Assembly: GCA_046483285.1 (NCBI GenBank)
Contig: JAWODN010000063.1
Coordinates: forward strand, 1 to 21,126
From: CAYRTV01 sp046483285
Lineage (GTDB): Bacteria > Acidobacteriota > Aminicenantia > Aminicenantales > Aminicenantaceae
Reading direction: 5' to 3'
DNA length: 21,126 bases
Shown here: positions 1 to 7,803 of the stretch, piece by piece
Position numbering within the stretch: the stretch's first letter is position 1
Layout: every line of letters starts with the position of its first letter
The notes under the pieces: generated by a model
The model's database searches: none
Told to the model about the DNA's origin: nothing
What the model saw: only the letters and a program-made list of their open reading frames with translations
Translations under genes and position numbers: made by a program

Positions 1-5
1 CATCG

Positions 6-1373
6 ATGAAAATCACCAACAGGGTCTACCGTTTTCTCAGAATTTTCACGGTTATTCATCCCGGCGAAGGCCTGACCCTATTTCTTTTAACCCTTAATAT
101 TTTCCTCATTCTAACCGCGTACTCCATATTGAAACCGGTGAGAAAGGCTTTGATTTTAACAGGCCAGAGCGCCGAAGTGGAAGCTTATCTCTACGGCGCC
201 ATGGCTATTGTTCTGGTATTCGTCATAAAAGCCTTCAGTTACCTTTCCGGCAAATTCCCCCGTCAATTATTAATCACCTGGGTGACTCTGTTTTTTATCT
301 CCAACCTCATCATTTTTTATGTTCTTCATCTTTTCGGGATTTCCATGGCGGTACTGAGCGTTATTTTTTACATCTGGGTGGGAATATACAATGTCTTCCT
401 CATCGCCCAGTTCTGGGGTTTTTCCAACGACATTTACACCGAAGAAGAAGGCAAAAGGCTATTTGTCCTGATTATGCTCGGACAAAATTTAGGGGCTGTT
501 CTGGGAAGCAAAATCCCTTCTCTTTTGGTCAAACCGAAAGGGCCTTTTAGTCCCTATCATTTTTTACTTCTCACCGGCGCCATTCTGGTCATTTGTATCT
601 TGTTAACTCTTATAATTCATCATAGAGAAGTAAAAAAAGCCGAAAAAAAACAACAAGATTTAAAAGGACAGCAAGAATTCAGGGAGACAAAAAAAGAAAA
701 GCCTTTGCCGAAAGGCGGAGGTTTCCGCTTAGTCCTTAAGAACCGGTATCTATTATTCATTGCTCTTGTTATTCTTATGCTTAATTACGTCAACACCAAT
801 GGTGAATACATTAAGTCCAAGGTCTGGGACCTTACCGCAGAAAAGGCTAAACTGACAGAAGAAATTAAAAATACTGAGGAGGCAGAGTCTGAATTTCTTA
901 CAAAAATTGATTCTGATTTCAATTTCTTAGTGAATATTTTTGCCTTTTTTATCCAGCTTTTCCTGGTCTCAAGGATATTTAAATGGGTCGGAGTCAGGGG
1001 CGCCCTCCTTTTCCTTCCTTTTATCGCTTTGGGAGGATATTTCTTTATTGCCATGGGGGCTTCTTTTGTCAGGGTGAAATGGGCAAAAATCTTTGAAAAC
1101 AGTACAGATTATTCTCTGATGAACACGACCCGGGGAGCTCTTTTTCTTATAACTTCAAGAGAAGCAAAATACAAAGCCAAAGCGGCTATAGACACTTTTT
1201 TTGTCAGAACAGGCGACCTGCTGCACAGCTTGACGGTTCTGGTAGGAACCACCTATATTTCCTTGAGTTTGGAAGGCTTTGCCAAGCTCAATATCGCTTT
1301 AACCGGGATTTGGATAATTTTTTGTATTAAAGTTATCAGAGAACACAAAAAACTGACCGCTTCAAGAACTTAA
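6..1373 (+). CDS. Npt1/Npt2 (ATP/ADP translocase)-like membrane transporter
   Basis: A 455-residue polytopic membrane protein with about 11-12 hydrophobic segments. The early stretch around residues 40-50 (SILKPVRKALIL) and the segment near residues 125-160 (GIYNVFLIAQFWGFSNDIYT, then EEGKRLF and GQNLGAVLGS) resemble the bacterial TLC/Npt nucleotide transporter family, which is MFS-like. Members in parasites exchange ATP/ADP; in free-living bacteria the substrate is usually unknown, so the substrate here is open. A charged cytoplasmic linker (about residues 205-240, Lys/Glu-rich) separates the two halves, as in MFS folds. An unusual hydrophilic insert lies at about 270-305. The ATG at position 6 is near the window edge, so a longer N-terminus cannot be excluded, but the protein looks complete. 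It is convergent with the next gene and AT-rich compared with genes after 6 kb. Confidence 0.75.
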   Translation: MKITNRVYRFLRIFTVIHPGEGLTLFLLTLNIFLILTAYSILKPVRKALILTGQSAEVEAYLYGAMAIVLVFVIKAFSYLSGKFPRQLLITWVTLFFISNLIIFYVLHLFGISMAVLSVIFYIWVGIYNVFLIAQFWGFSNDIYTEEEGKRLFVLIMLGQNLGAVLGSKIPSLLVKPKGPFSPYHFLLLTGAILVICILLTLIIHHREVKKAEKKQQDLKGQQEFRETKKEKPLPKGGGFRLVLKNRYLLFIALVILMLNYVNTNGEYIKSKVWDLTAEKAKLTEEIKNTEEAESEFLTKIDSDFNFLVNIFAFFIQLFLVSRIFKWVGVRGALLFLPFIALGGYFFIAMGASFVRVKWAKIFENSTDYSLMNTTRGALFLITSREAKYKAKAAIDTFFVRTGDLLHSLTVLVGTTYISLSLEGFAKLNIALTGIWIIFCIKVIREHKKLTASRT

Positions 1374-1432
1374 TCCATTTCAGCGCCCCGTTTATTTTCA
1401 GAAAAAAAGGTGTCCCTTTGGGGAACGTCTCC

Positions 1433-2266
1433 CTATCTTAAGTCTCTGACTTTAATAATTCCCCCTGAATCCTGGGCAATATACAGGAAGCCTTCGCTGT
1501 CTACGGCAATTCCTTCCTGGTTATCTCCTGGAAAAGCATATTCCCTGACTAATTTCCCCTCCAGGGTGATTTCAGCCAGAATGTTATCGGCATCGCTGAC
1601 CACATTTAACAAGCCCGTTTGGCAATCATAATACATAGCCGCAGGATCATCTATTTTAAACGGCAAAACCCGTATAATTCGAGCTTCTGCTGATTCTGAT
1701 TGAGAAGATTTCAAGGGAACCCAAACTTCCATTATGCAAGGAGGGTCCCATTGGTTGCCTACGTAGAATGTTCCTCCCTCCGGATGATTATGGTCATGAA
1801 CAAAAGCAATGGATTCAATTCCGTTGTCGTAACTTTCGGTCTGCTTCTGAAGAAATTGAGGATCATCCCCAAATTTTCTATTAATGGGAAACTGTCTGAT
1901 GACTTTTCCATTTTCCGGGTCAAACTCCAGAATAATGTCATCACCTTCTACTGCTATATAAAGCAGTCCGGACTGGGGATGAACTGTCATTCCCTCTAAA
2001 TCACCCGGTACAGTCCACTGCGACACAGAGCTGCCATCTGTTTTCATTTCAAAAACATATCCTTCATCGCTGACCACAAATAAAGTATTTCTTTCCGGAT
2101 GAAAGCAAATGCCGGAAGGCTCCGGAATATTTTTTTTGTCGATATCTCCGCCGAAACCGGGAGTCCCCAGCCATTGGTAAGGAAAACGGATGGACGGTGA
2201 ATATTTATCATGGGCACAACTGAATGTGATTATCAAAAAAGAAAATAACAATAATTTTACTTTCAT
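1433..2266 (-). CDS. SdiA-regulated / YjiK-like beta-propeller surface protein
   Basis: A 277-residue exported protein. Residues 1-17 form a hydrophobic signal ending in a Cys (ITFSC, Cys17), so it may be a lipoprotein, although the lipobox is weak (Phe at -2). The rest consists of propeller-like repeats: PSGICFHPERNTLFVVSDEG, DLEGMTVHPQSGLLYIAVEG and, near the C-terminus, NQEGIAVDSEGFLYIAQDSG. This E-G-[IM] plus hPxxxxLYhhxE pattern is characteristic of the SdiA-regulated/YjiK family, a six-bladed propeller of unknown biochemical role, related in fold to esterase-like/phytase-like propellers. No catalytic residues are evident. It is transcribed towards the transporter, with a 59-bp gap between the two stops. 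Cellular role unknown; cell envelope location inferred. Confidence 0.75.
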   Translation of the reverse strand: MKVKLLLFSFLIITFSCAHDKYSPSIRFPYQWLGTPGFGGDIDKKNIPEPSGICFHPERNTLFVVSDEGYVFEMKTDGSSVSQWTVPGDLEGMTVHPQSGLLYIAVEGDDIILEFDPENGKVIRQFPINRKFGDDPQFLQKQTESYDNGIESIAFVHDHNHPEGGTFYVGNQWDPPCIMEVWVPLKSSQSESAEARIIRVLPFKIDDPAAMYYDCQTGLLNVVSDADNILAEITLEGKLVREYAFPGDNQEGIAVDSEGFLYIAQDSGGIIKVRDLR

Positions 2267-2322
2267 TCTGTTTGATCCTCCTCAGCTTTCACATAAAAAT
2301 ATTTATTTCAGACAAACCAATA

Positions 2323-2378
2323 TTAGGCAGACTCATCTATTCGTTCGAAATTAGACAGACTCATCTATTCGTTCGAAA
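2323..2378. repeat. 28-bp tandem duplication (2 copies)
   Basis: Two adjacent 28-bp copies (2323-2350 and 2351-2378) differ at one position (GGCAG/GACAG). Each ends in ATTCGTTCGAAA. A related ATTCGTT or ATTAGTTCGAAA string recurs next to other repeats at about 5352 and 11740, so this motif seems to mark repeat-rich junctions in the window. Confidence 0.8.
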
Positions 2379-2380
2379 AT

Positions 2381-2427
2381 GACAGCTCCGCTGTCATCCT
2401 GAGGCCTGCGAAGCAGGCCGTGAGGAT
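2381..2427. repeat. Two adjacent palindromes, single copy of the REP-like family
   Basis: A small hairpin (GACAGC-TCC-GCTGTC, 2381-2395) is followed directly by a larger one at 2396-2427. The larger one has outer arms ATCCT/AGGAT and inner arms GGCCTGC/GCAGGCC around a GAA loop. Its architecture is the same as that of the 52-bp tandem units (outer arm, GA, inner arm, loop, inner arm, GTG, outer arm), but both arm pairs carry different bases that still pair. Confidence 0.75.
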
Positions 2428-2521
2428 CTTATTCGGCTTCGTCTGATAAGCCGGGTCCGACTCATTAGCCGATGCACTCTAAGATTCCTGTCGCTTCGCC
2501 CCCAGGGACGACATACTCCTT

Positions 2522-2625
2522 GTCATTGCGAGGCTTGCGTCAGCAAGCCGTGGCAATCCCTTCCTGCCACTTTGTCATTGCGAGGCTTGCGTCAGCAAGC
2601 CGTGGCAATCCCTTCCTGCCTCGTG
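2522..2625. repeat. Tandem array of 52-bp palindromic unit, 2 copies
   Basis: Two 52-bp units start at 2522 and 2574. Each holds the hairpin ATTGC-GA-GGCTTGC-GTCA-GCAAGCC-GTG-GCAAT followed by a CCCTTCCTGCC spacer. The array is preceded by CGCCCCCAGGGACGACATA, which also precedes the larger array at 2891. Confidence 0.9.
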
Positions 2626-2822
2626 AAAGCAGAACCCACCGCCCATACGAGGCAGTCAGGGATTCCGAGGCACTGCGTGCCTCGGAATGACAGACTCAAA
2701 AGTGCTTCGCTCCGGGAATGACATTGGGATCATTTTCATAGTTCGTGGTGTATTATACACATGATGAATTACTTAGAAAATGGTTTCTTTGCGGCCATGG
2801 GAGCAGGAGATGGATCGCCGCC
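2626..2822. repeat. Composite dispersed repeat block (copy 1)
   Basis: This block is closely matched by 5565-5771. Shared parts in order are a GTGAAAGCRGARCCCACCG stretch, a hairpin-like GGCACTGCGTGCC region, AATGACATTGGGATCATTTT, a near-palindrome GTGTATTATACAC (2748-2760; also 5728-5740) and a stretch beginning AATTACTTAGAAAATGG. The last 56 bp (2767-2822) recur a third time at 11907-11962. No transposase or long ORF is associated. Confidence 0.75.
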
Positions 2823-2826
2823 ACGC

Positions 2827-2849
2827 GGATGTCCCCAGCGAGGACATCC
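2827..2849. repeat. Perfect 8-bp-arm hairpin
   Basis: GGATGTCC (2827-2834) and GGACATCC (2842-2849) pair perfectly around a 7-nt loop. It lies between the composite block and the large tandem array. No T-tract follows, so a terminator role is not supported. Confidence 0.6.
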
Positions 2850-2890
2850 GCTCCGATTCCGGCTTCGCCCCCAGGGACGACATACTCCTT

Positions 2891-3306
2891 GTCATTGCGA
2901 GGCTTGCGTCAGCAAGCCGTGGCAATCCCTTCCTGCCCCTTTGTCATTGCGAGGCTTGCGTCAGCGAGCCGTGGCAATCCCTTCCTGCCACTTTGTCATT
3001 GCGAGGCTTGCGCCAGCAAGCCGTGGCAATCCCTTCCTGCCCCTTTGTCATTGCGAGGCTTGCGTCAGCAAGCCGTGGCAATCCCTTCCTGCCACTTTGT
3101 CATTGCGAGGCTTGCGTCAGCAAGCCGTGGCAATCCCTTCCTGCCTCTTTGTCATTGCGAGGCTTGCGTCAGCGAGCCGTGGCAATCCCTTCCTGCCACT
3201 TTGTCATTGCGAGGCTTGCGTCAGCAAGCCGTGGCAATCCCTTCCTGCCTCTTTGTCATTGCGAGGCTTGCGTCAGCGAGCCGTGGCAATCCCTTCCTGC
3301 CTCGTG
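2891..3306. repeat. Tandem array of 52-bp palindromic unit, 8 copies
   Basis: Eight exact-period units start at 2891, 2943, 2995, 3047, 3099, 3151, 3203 and 3255. Variation is confined to the loop (GTCA/GCCA), one arm position (GCAAG/GCGAG, which leaves a G-U pair if transcribed as the + strand) and the spacer (CCCCTT, CCACTT or CCTCTT before the next unit). The alternating spacer types suggest expansion in steps of more than one unit. It is not a CRISPR: no unique spacers are present and the unit is itself palindromic throughout. The downstream tail (3307-3410) resembles 5572-5650. Confidence 0.92.
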
Positions 3307-3581
3307 AAAGCAGAGCCCACCGTCCAGACGAAGCAGCAAGGGGTCCCTCGGTGCTTCGCACCGCGGGATGACACACTCAAAGGCACTGCGCTCCCCGGGA
3401 CGACATGCCCCTTTTTCTAAGGTATACGTCAGGCAAGACAATTTATTCAAGTTTTTTTGATTGCTTTTTTAAAAAAAGAAATTAAATTATAGGTATGCTT
3501 TTTCTAACAGCGGGACATCATTTTCATCAGTCGAGGGAAGCAATACTGCCTTGGACCTTTTATTATTTATTGAATTAAGCT

Positions 3582-3674
3582 AACCTGATCTCTTCAAAAA
3601 AAAAATTGCGATGTTTTTGCGATCTTTTTCTTATCAGCGATAAGCATGGTTTTTAATGAAAGATAAAATGGAAC
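3582..3674 (-). repeat. AT-rich dispersed element, copy 1
   Basis: The reverse complement of 3597-3674 matches 19835-19910 with only a few substitutions. The element contains a CTTATC-AGC-GATAAG hairpin and, read on the minus strand, an ATTGC-like/GCAAT stem followed by a T-run that resembles a weak intrinsic terminator. A shortened relative is at 5345-5410. Confidence 0.75.
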
Positions 3675-3737
3675 GTTTTTCATTTTTTTAAGTGCCATAT
3701 TTAAAATAGCGAGAGAAATAAAGAAAGGAAGGAAAAA

Positions 3738-4550
3738 TTGAAAAAACAAGGTATGTTGATTCTTGTTGTTTTCATTTTTTGGGGGCTGATTGTTCAATCA
3801 GCGGCTCAATTTACTTCTAAGGAAATTTCAGAAAGAGAAAAATGGGAAGAATTTCTGAGGACTGCAGAAATCACGGCTTCTGATCAGCCTTGGGAAGAAC
3901 GGGATGCGGTGACCCGGCCTTGGAGACTGACCCTTGAAAAAGATGGAATCATCAAACAGGCCATATGGAAAAATCCGGAAGGCCGAATGAAGGGGTTTCT
4001 GGAAAACTGGAGATGGGAAATCGCTGCTTATCAATTAGACAAATATCTGGATTTGAATATGGTTCCGCCTACTGTGGAGAAAAGATTTAAAGGAGACCGG
4101 GGTTCCTGTCAATTAATGATTGATTACTGGATAAGTCTAAAGGATAAATATGATCAAAAAATAGATGTTCCCGCTTATAAAGTTTTCCACTGGAATAGAG
4201 CTCTCTATTTGCAGCGGGCTTTCGACAACTTGATTGCGAATGAAGACCGCCATCAAAACCAGTTTCTCATAACCGAGGATTGGCGGATGATTCTCATCGA
4301 CCACTCCCGGGCATTTCGGACTACCAAGAAATTCACCAATAACCTCATTTATGATAAAAACTACAAAGAGGGACCCCGGTTGATGAAAGAGCTGCCTCGA
4401 GAGTTTGTTGAAAAGCTGAAAAACCTGAATTATGAAATAATAGAAGAAATTGCAGGAGAATATCTGAAAGATAAAGAGATCCAGGCTGTTCTCCTCAGAA
4501 AAGATTTGATACTCAAAGAAATCGATACCATTAAAACTGTTTTATACTGA
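3738..4550 (+). CDS. Secreted PI3K/HipA-fold kinase-like protein, function unknown
   Basis: A 270-residue protein with a signal peptide (residues 1-23, hydrophobic, ending SAA-Q), so it is probably exported. The start is TTG at 3738, chosen because it is preceded by a strong Shine-Dalgarno (AAGGAAGG, 3725-3732) and opens directly into the signal peptide. The mature part has a kinase-like layout: candidate nucleotide-site Lys73/Lys78, Glu94 in a helix ending in DLNMVPPTV (about 105-113), the catalytic-loop-like NEDRHQNQFL (168-177; Asp170, Asn174) and a metal-site-like LIDHS (186-190; Asp188). The order N-x-DRHxxN then hhDHS is typical of the PI3K/PI4K, HipA and Fam20 superfamily. It could be an extracytoplasmic kinase or a degenerate relative; the substrate is unknown. 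It is convergent with the nuclease gene and AT-rich. Confidence 0.65.
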   Translation: MKKQGMLILVVFIFWGLIVQSAAQFTSKEISEREKWEEFLRTAEITASDQPWEERDAVTRPWRLTLEKDGIIKQAIWKNPEGRMKGFLENWRWEIAAYQLDKYLDLNMVPPTVEKRFKGDRGSCQLMIDYWISLKDKYDQKIDVPAYKVFHWNRALYLQRAFDNLIANEDRHQNQFLITEDWRMILIDHSRAFRTTKKFTNNLIYDKNYKEGPRLMKELPREFVEKLKNLNYEIIEEIAGEYLKDKEIQAVLLRKDLILKEIDTIKTVLY

Positions 4551-4573
4551 ATTAGACAGGTGGTCTTCTCCAT

Positions 4574-5341
4574 TCACCATTCACCGCTTTTTTGTAATTG
4601 AAACGGGAAAAAAAGCACCATCTGAGAGTTCCCCCGGTAATCCTCGATCATCCCCGAGACCCTCAGGCGTTTATTTTTCAACGTTTCCAGCCGGGGAAAA
4701 CCATTCAGATCTTTCCGGTAAATGAAGGCCGCAAACCTGCCGGATTTCCCCTTCAAAAGAATATAATTTTTTCTTTCCACAATCTCCCCGCACCGGAACC
4801 GCACCGCACACGTACGGCGCAAATAACATCCGGCTTCATGCGCATCCACAACCGGATACGGGAAATCCTTCCATAAGCCTGACTTTTCCTCCCTGGCGAG
4901 GGATTCGGCTTTTTTAAAGCGCATCCGGTATTCATTTTTAAAAGGAAATTTCGAAAAAACCGAAGCATATCCCCTTCTTAAAATAATTTCATTAAACATG
5001 CCCTCCTCAGTCCATACATAAGCCAGAAGACGGCCGTATTTGTCCCGTTTTTCCCAGTCATAAGTCAGCCGCACTTTTCGGCGGTGCAGGTAAGAATAGG
5101 CAAACCGTTTGGATATTTCCGCCTGATACCGCACCATCTCGCGGTCATCCCCCAGCTCAGGAGCATCGATACCGATCAATCTCACTTTTTCAAAATCCCC
5201 GCTGTCCAACCGAGCCCCGATGGTGTCACCGTCATAGACCACGGTGACCAATCCCCTGTCCGGGACCTCCCCGGATGATGCGGTCAACGGCAGCAGCAAA
5301 AGGACGGCGGCCGCAAGATTCTTCAGCTTTTTAACTATCAC
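4574..5341 (-). CDS. Exported thermonuclease (SNase-like) with C-terminal OB-like extension
   Basis: A 255-residue protein with a signal peptide (about residues 1-23, ending ASSG). Residues 28-160 are a staphylococcal-nuclease domain: VVYDGDT (34-40), the catalytic-type RLIGIDAPE (54-62; Arg54, Glu62) and KRDKYGRLLAYV (98-109; Arg104), then the typical late motif AREEKSGLW. These supply the Ca2+ ligands and catalytic Arg/Glu residues of the family, so Ca2+-dependent cleavage of DNA/RNA outside the cytoplasm is likely. About 90 further residues contain CAVRFRCGEIVERKN and a KNKRLRVSGMIEDYRG stretch, resembling the small nucleic-acid-binding OB domain found at the end of some SNase proteins. 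Three Cys in this region may form a disulfide. It is convergent with the kinase-like gene (23-bp gap). Confidence 0.88.
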   Translation of the reverse strand: MIVKKLKNLAAAVLLLLPLTASSGEVPDRGLVTVVYDGDTIGARLDSGDFEKVRLIGIDAPELGDDREMVRYQAEISKRFAYSYLHRRKVRLTYDWEKRDKYGRLLAYVWTEEGMFNEIILRRGYASVFSKFPFKNEYRMRFKKAESLAREEKSGLWKDFPYPVVDAHEAGCYLRRTCAVRFRCGEIVERKNYILLKGKSGRFAAFIYRKDLNGFPRLETLKNKRLRVSGMIEDYRGNSQMVLFFPFQLQKSGEW

Positions 5342-5344
5342 TTA

Positions 5345-5410
5345 ACCTGACCTATTCGTTAGCCTGACCTATTCATAAAAAAATTGCGATTTTTCGGCAA
5401 TCTTTCATTA
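5345..5410 (-). repeat. Partial, diverged copy of the AT-rich dispersed element
   Basis: A short tandem pair (CCTGACCTATTCGTTAG, then CCTGACCTATTCAT, about 5346-5376) runs into AAAAAAATTGCGAT. This matches in reverse the end of the copy at 19835-19924, including the 'ATTCAT + A-run + ATTGCGAT' core. The remainder is only loosely similar. On the minus strand an ATTGC/GCAAT stem followed by seven T is retained. Confidence 0.55.
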
Positions 5411-5519
5411 ACTCCGATATTCATCATTTTTATTAAAAAGCAAAAACATCACGTTTTTCCCTGCCTGTATTTCATTATAATCGCAATTTTTTTACCCTTC
5501 GGGCGGCATGCCACTTTAT

Positions 5520-5775
5520 CATTGCGAGGCTTGCGCCAGCAAGCCGTGGCAATCCCTTCCTGCCACGTGAAAGCGGAGCCCACCGCCCAGACGAAGCAGA
5601 CAGGGATCCCTCGGTGCTTCGCACCGCGGGATGACACACTCAAAGGCACGGCGTGCCTCGGAATGACAGACTCAAAAGTGCTCCGCTCCGGGAATGACAT
5701 TGGGATCATTTTCATGGTTCGTGGTGTATTATACACATGATGAATGACTTGGAAAATCGTTTCTTTGCGGCATAT
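5520..5775. repeat. Composite dispersed repeat block (copy 2)
   Basis: It begins with one copy of the 52-bp-family hairpin (5521-5553, loop GCCA). It then repeats the GTGAAAGCGGAGCCCACCG, GGCACGGCGTGCC, GACATTGGGATCATTTTC and GTGTATTATACAC parts seen at 2574-2796, ending in a match to the start of the 56-bp element at about 5743-5771. It sits in the 638-bp gene-free gap (5342-5979) before the transketolase; the rest of that gap holds only the AT-rich repeat and the promoter. Confidence 0.75.
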
Positions 5776-5875
5776 TGAATTCATGTTTGATTCGTGAATT
5801 AATCATAGCTCAAGTGAAATCCATATTCAAAATACGTGCGAAGGGCGGCACGGCTGAAGGAGGGGATTTTTCATT

Positions 5876-5904
5876 TTGCTTTTTCCCGTCCCGGACTTTA
5901 TAAT
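5876..5904 (+). promoter_or_regulatory. Candidate sigma70-like promoter for transketolase
   Basis: TTGCTT (5876-5881), 17-bp spacer and a perfect TATAAT (5899-5904). The spacing is optimal; the -35 is poor. It would give a leader of about 70 nt before the ATG at 5980, which has AGGAGG at 5964-5969. Confidence 0.4.
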
Positions 5905-5979
5905 AATCCCTTGAAAAATCAAACATGATCATCGAACATCAAAAATTGTAAAAACACCGGAACAGGAGGATTTAAACTT

Positions 5980-7803
5980 ATGGACAAAATCAAGATTTTG
6001 CAGCAGATCGCCGGAAAGCTCCGGATACACTCCCTGAAAATGACCACCGCGGCCGGTTCCGGCCATCCCACCACCTGTTTATCCATGGCGGAACTGGCGG
6101 CGTGCTTGTTTTTTGATGAAATGCAATACAGCGCCACCGACCCCTTTGACTGGGGCAATGACGAATTTGTTTTGTCCAAGGGACATGCGGCCCCGGTGCT
6201 TTGGGCGGCTTCCGCTGAAGCGGGAATATTCCCTCCCGAAGACCTCATGGATCTGAGAAAGATATCCAGCCCCCTGGAGGGACATCCCACGCCTCGCATG
6301 AAATGGGTCAAGGCGGCCACAGGATCGCTGGGCCAAGGCCTTTCAGTGGGAGCGGGAATGGCCGCCGCCATGAAATTGGCCGGAGTACCCCGCCGGGTTT
6401 ATGTGATGCTGGGGGACGGAGAGTGTGCCGAAGGAGCGGTATGGGAAGCCGCCAACTCCGCTCATTTTCTAAAACTGGATAATTTATGCGCCATTGCGGA
6501 CATCAACCGGCTGGCCCAGTCCGGGCCCACCATGCACGAGCATCACATCGAAGCCTACCAAAAAAAATTCGAAGCCTTCGGATGGCACGCTGTCAGCATT
6601 GACGGGCATGATATCCCCCAAATCCTGGATGCGTTTCAGCAGGCCCGGAAAATCAAAACCCCCGTGGTCATTCTGGCGAAAACATATAAAGGCAAAGGTG
6701 TTTCTTTCCTTGAAGACAAAAACGGTTTTCACGGCAAGCCCCTTTCAGAAGAAGAGCTGGAGGAAGCCCTGCGAGAAATCGGCCCCGTACCGGAAATCGA
6801 CGCCCGGAAGTACGTCCGCAAGCCTGAACCGGTCCAGGCGCCCCGTTTCCATAAGGATTTCGAAGTGGAAAAAAGCGCCTTCCCGGAAAAAGCAGCCACC
6901 AGAAAAGCCTTCGGAACAGCACTGGTCAACCTCGGAAAAATCAACAACTCCGTGGTGGCCCTGGACGGAGATGTGAAAAACTCGACGTATACCGAGGATT
7001 TTTTCAAAGCCTTTCCGGAACGGTCGTTCCAAAATTTCATCGCGGAGCAAAATATGGTGGGGATGGGAATCGGCCTTTCCGCTAAAGGCTATCTGCCTTT
7101 CATGGCCACATTTGCGGCCTTTTTAACCCGGGCTCATGACCAAATCCGCATGGCCGCATACTCCATGTCCAACATCAAGCTGGCCGGATCCCATGTGGGG
7201 GTCAGTATCGGTGAAGACGGTCCTTCCCAGATGGGGCTGGAAGATCTGGCTGTTTTTTCTCCCATTCCGGACTGCCTGGTCCTTTACCCCTGTGACGCCC
7301 GCTCGTCCGAAGGATGCGTTAAAACCATGGCCCAATACGACGGCATGGCTTACTTGAGAACCACCCGCCCCAAAACTCCGCTTCTGTACGATGACGGCGA
7401 ATCATTTCCCGCCGGGGGTTCTAAAACTCTCCGTCAAAGCCCCGGCGATAAGGTCACGGTGATCGCCGCCGGAATCACGGTGTTTGAAGCCTTGAAAGCC
7501 TATGACATGCTGCAGAAAGAAAATATCTCCATCCGGGTCATCGACGCCTATTCCATCAAACCCTTTGACACACCCAATATCCGGGCGGCAGTTGAGGAAA
7601 CCGGGGGCAAAGCCGTAATTGTGGAAGACCATTTTCCGGAAGGAGGGCTGTTCTGCGCCGCGGCCGGAGCCCTGAAAGGATTCAGCGGCATCATTCACCT
7701 TGCGGTCAAAGAACTCCCCCGCTCAGGCAAGCCGGAAGAACTCATGGATAAATACGGCATCTCCGCACCGCATATTGTTTCCGCCGTTAAAAGCCTGGCC
7801 TGA
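5980..7803 (+). CDS. tkt: Transketolase (full-length, single chain)
   Basis: A 607-residue thiamine-diphosphate enzyme that moves two-carbon ketol units between sugar phosphates in the non-oxidative pentose phosphate pathway; cytoplasmic. The start is supported by AGGAGG 10 nt upstream. Visible signatures: SGHP (27-30), SKGHA (66-70), GSLGQGLS (115-122), GDGE (145-148) with the downstream Asn of the ThDP/Mg2+ site, AEQNMVG with catalytic Glu356, and FLTRAHDQIR and GEDGPSQMGLEDL in the pyrimidine-binding domain. The C-terminal domain begins near residue 475. At about 610 residues, with GEDGPSQM, it is closer to the short 'animal-type' transketolase than to the E. coli type of about 660 residues. 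It stands alone, with repeats upstream and a 17-bp 3' overlap with the convergent acetyltransferase gene. Confidence 0.95.
   Translation: MDKIKILQQIAGKLRIHSLKMTTAAGSGHPTTCLSMAELAACLFFDEMQYSATDPFDWGNDEFVLSKGHAAPVLWAASAEAGIFPPEDLMDLRKISSPLEGHPTPRMKWVKAATGSLGQGLSVGAGMAAAMKLAGVPRRVYVMLGDGECAEGAVWEAANSAHFLKLDNLCAIADINRLAQSGPTMHEHHIEAYQKKFEAFGWHAVSIDGHDIPQILDAFQQARKIKTPVVILAKTYKGKGVSFLEDKNGFHGKPLSEEELEEALREIGPVPEIDARKYVRKPEPVQAPRFHKDFEVEKSAFPEKAATRKAFGTALVNLGKINNSVVALDGDVKNSTYTEDFFKAFPERSFQNFIAEQNMVGMGIGLSAKGYLPFMATFAAFLTRAHDQIRMAAYSMSNIKLAGSHVGVSIGEDGPSQMGLEDLAVFSPIPDCLVLYPCDARSSEGCVKTMAQYDGMAYLRTTRPKTPLLYDDGESFPAGGSKTLRQSPGDKVTVIAAGITVFEALKAYDMLQKENISIRVIDAYSIKPFDTPNIRAAVEETGGKAVIVEDHFPEGGLFCAAAGALKGFSGIIHLAVKELPRSGKPEELMDKYGISAPHIVSAVKSLA

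Larger units (their letters stand above)
2267..3737. other. 1.47-kb gene-free repeat field
   Basis: No convincing gene lies here. Open frames of 170-220 codons do run through 2745-3420 in all three + frames. They exist only because the 52-bp unit is stop-free in every frame and its period (52 = 3x17+1) shifts frame at each unit; their translations are the same Arg/Ala/Ser-rich phrase in rotating frames. The contents are a 28-bp tandem pair, single hairpins, 2 + 8 copies of a 52-bp unit, composite dispersed repeats and one copy of an AT-rich dispersed element, each listed separately. Confidence 0.8.

Noticed and set aside
1376..1432. Intrinsic terminator between the first two convergent genes
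   Set aside because: Only a 4-bp TCCC/GGGA pairing is visible and there is no T-run on either strand strong enough to support it.
2891..3306. CRISPR array
   Set aside because: Units are tandem and self-similar along their full 52 bp, with no unique spacers and no cas genes in the window.
2745..3420. Three overlapping + strand ORFs of 175-219 codons
   Set aside because: They are products of the stop-free 52-bp tandem unit. All three frames give the same repeated phrase in rotation, with no domain and no ribosome site.
6484..7050. Antisense ORFs within transketolase
   Set aside because: They are mirror frames of a strongly conserved enzyme gene and carry no independent signal.
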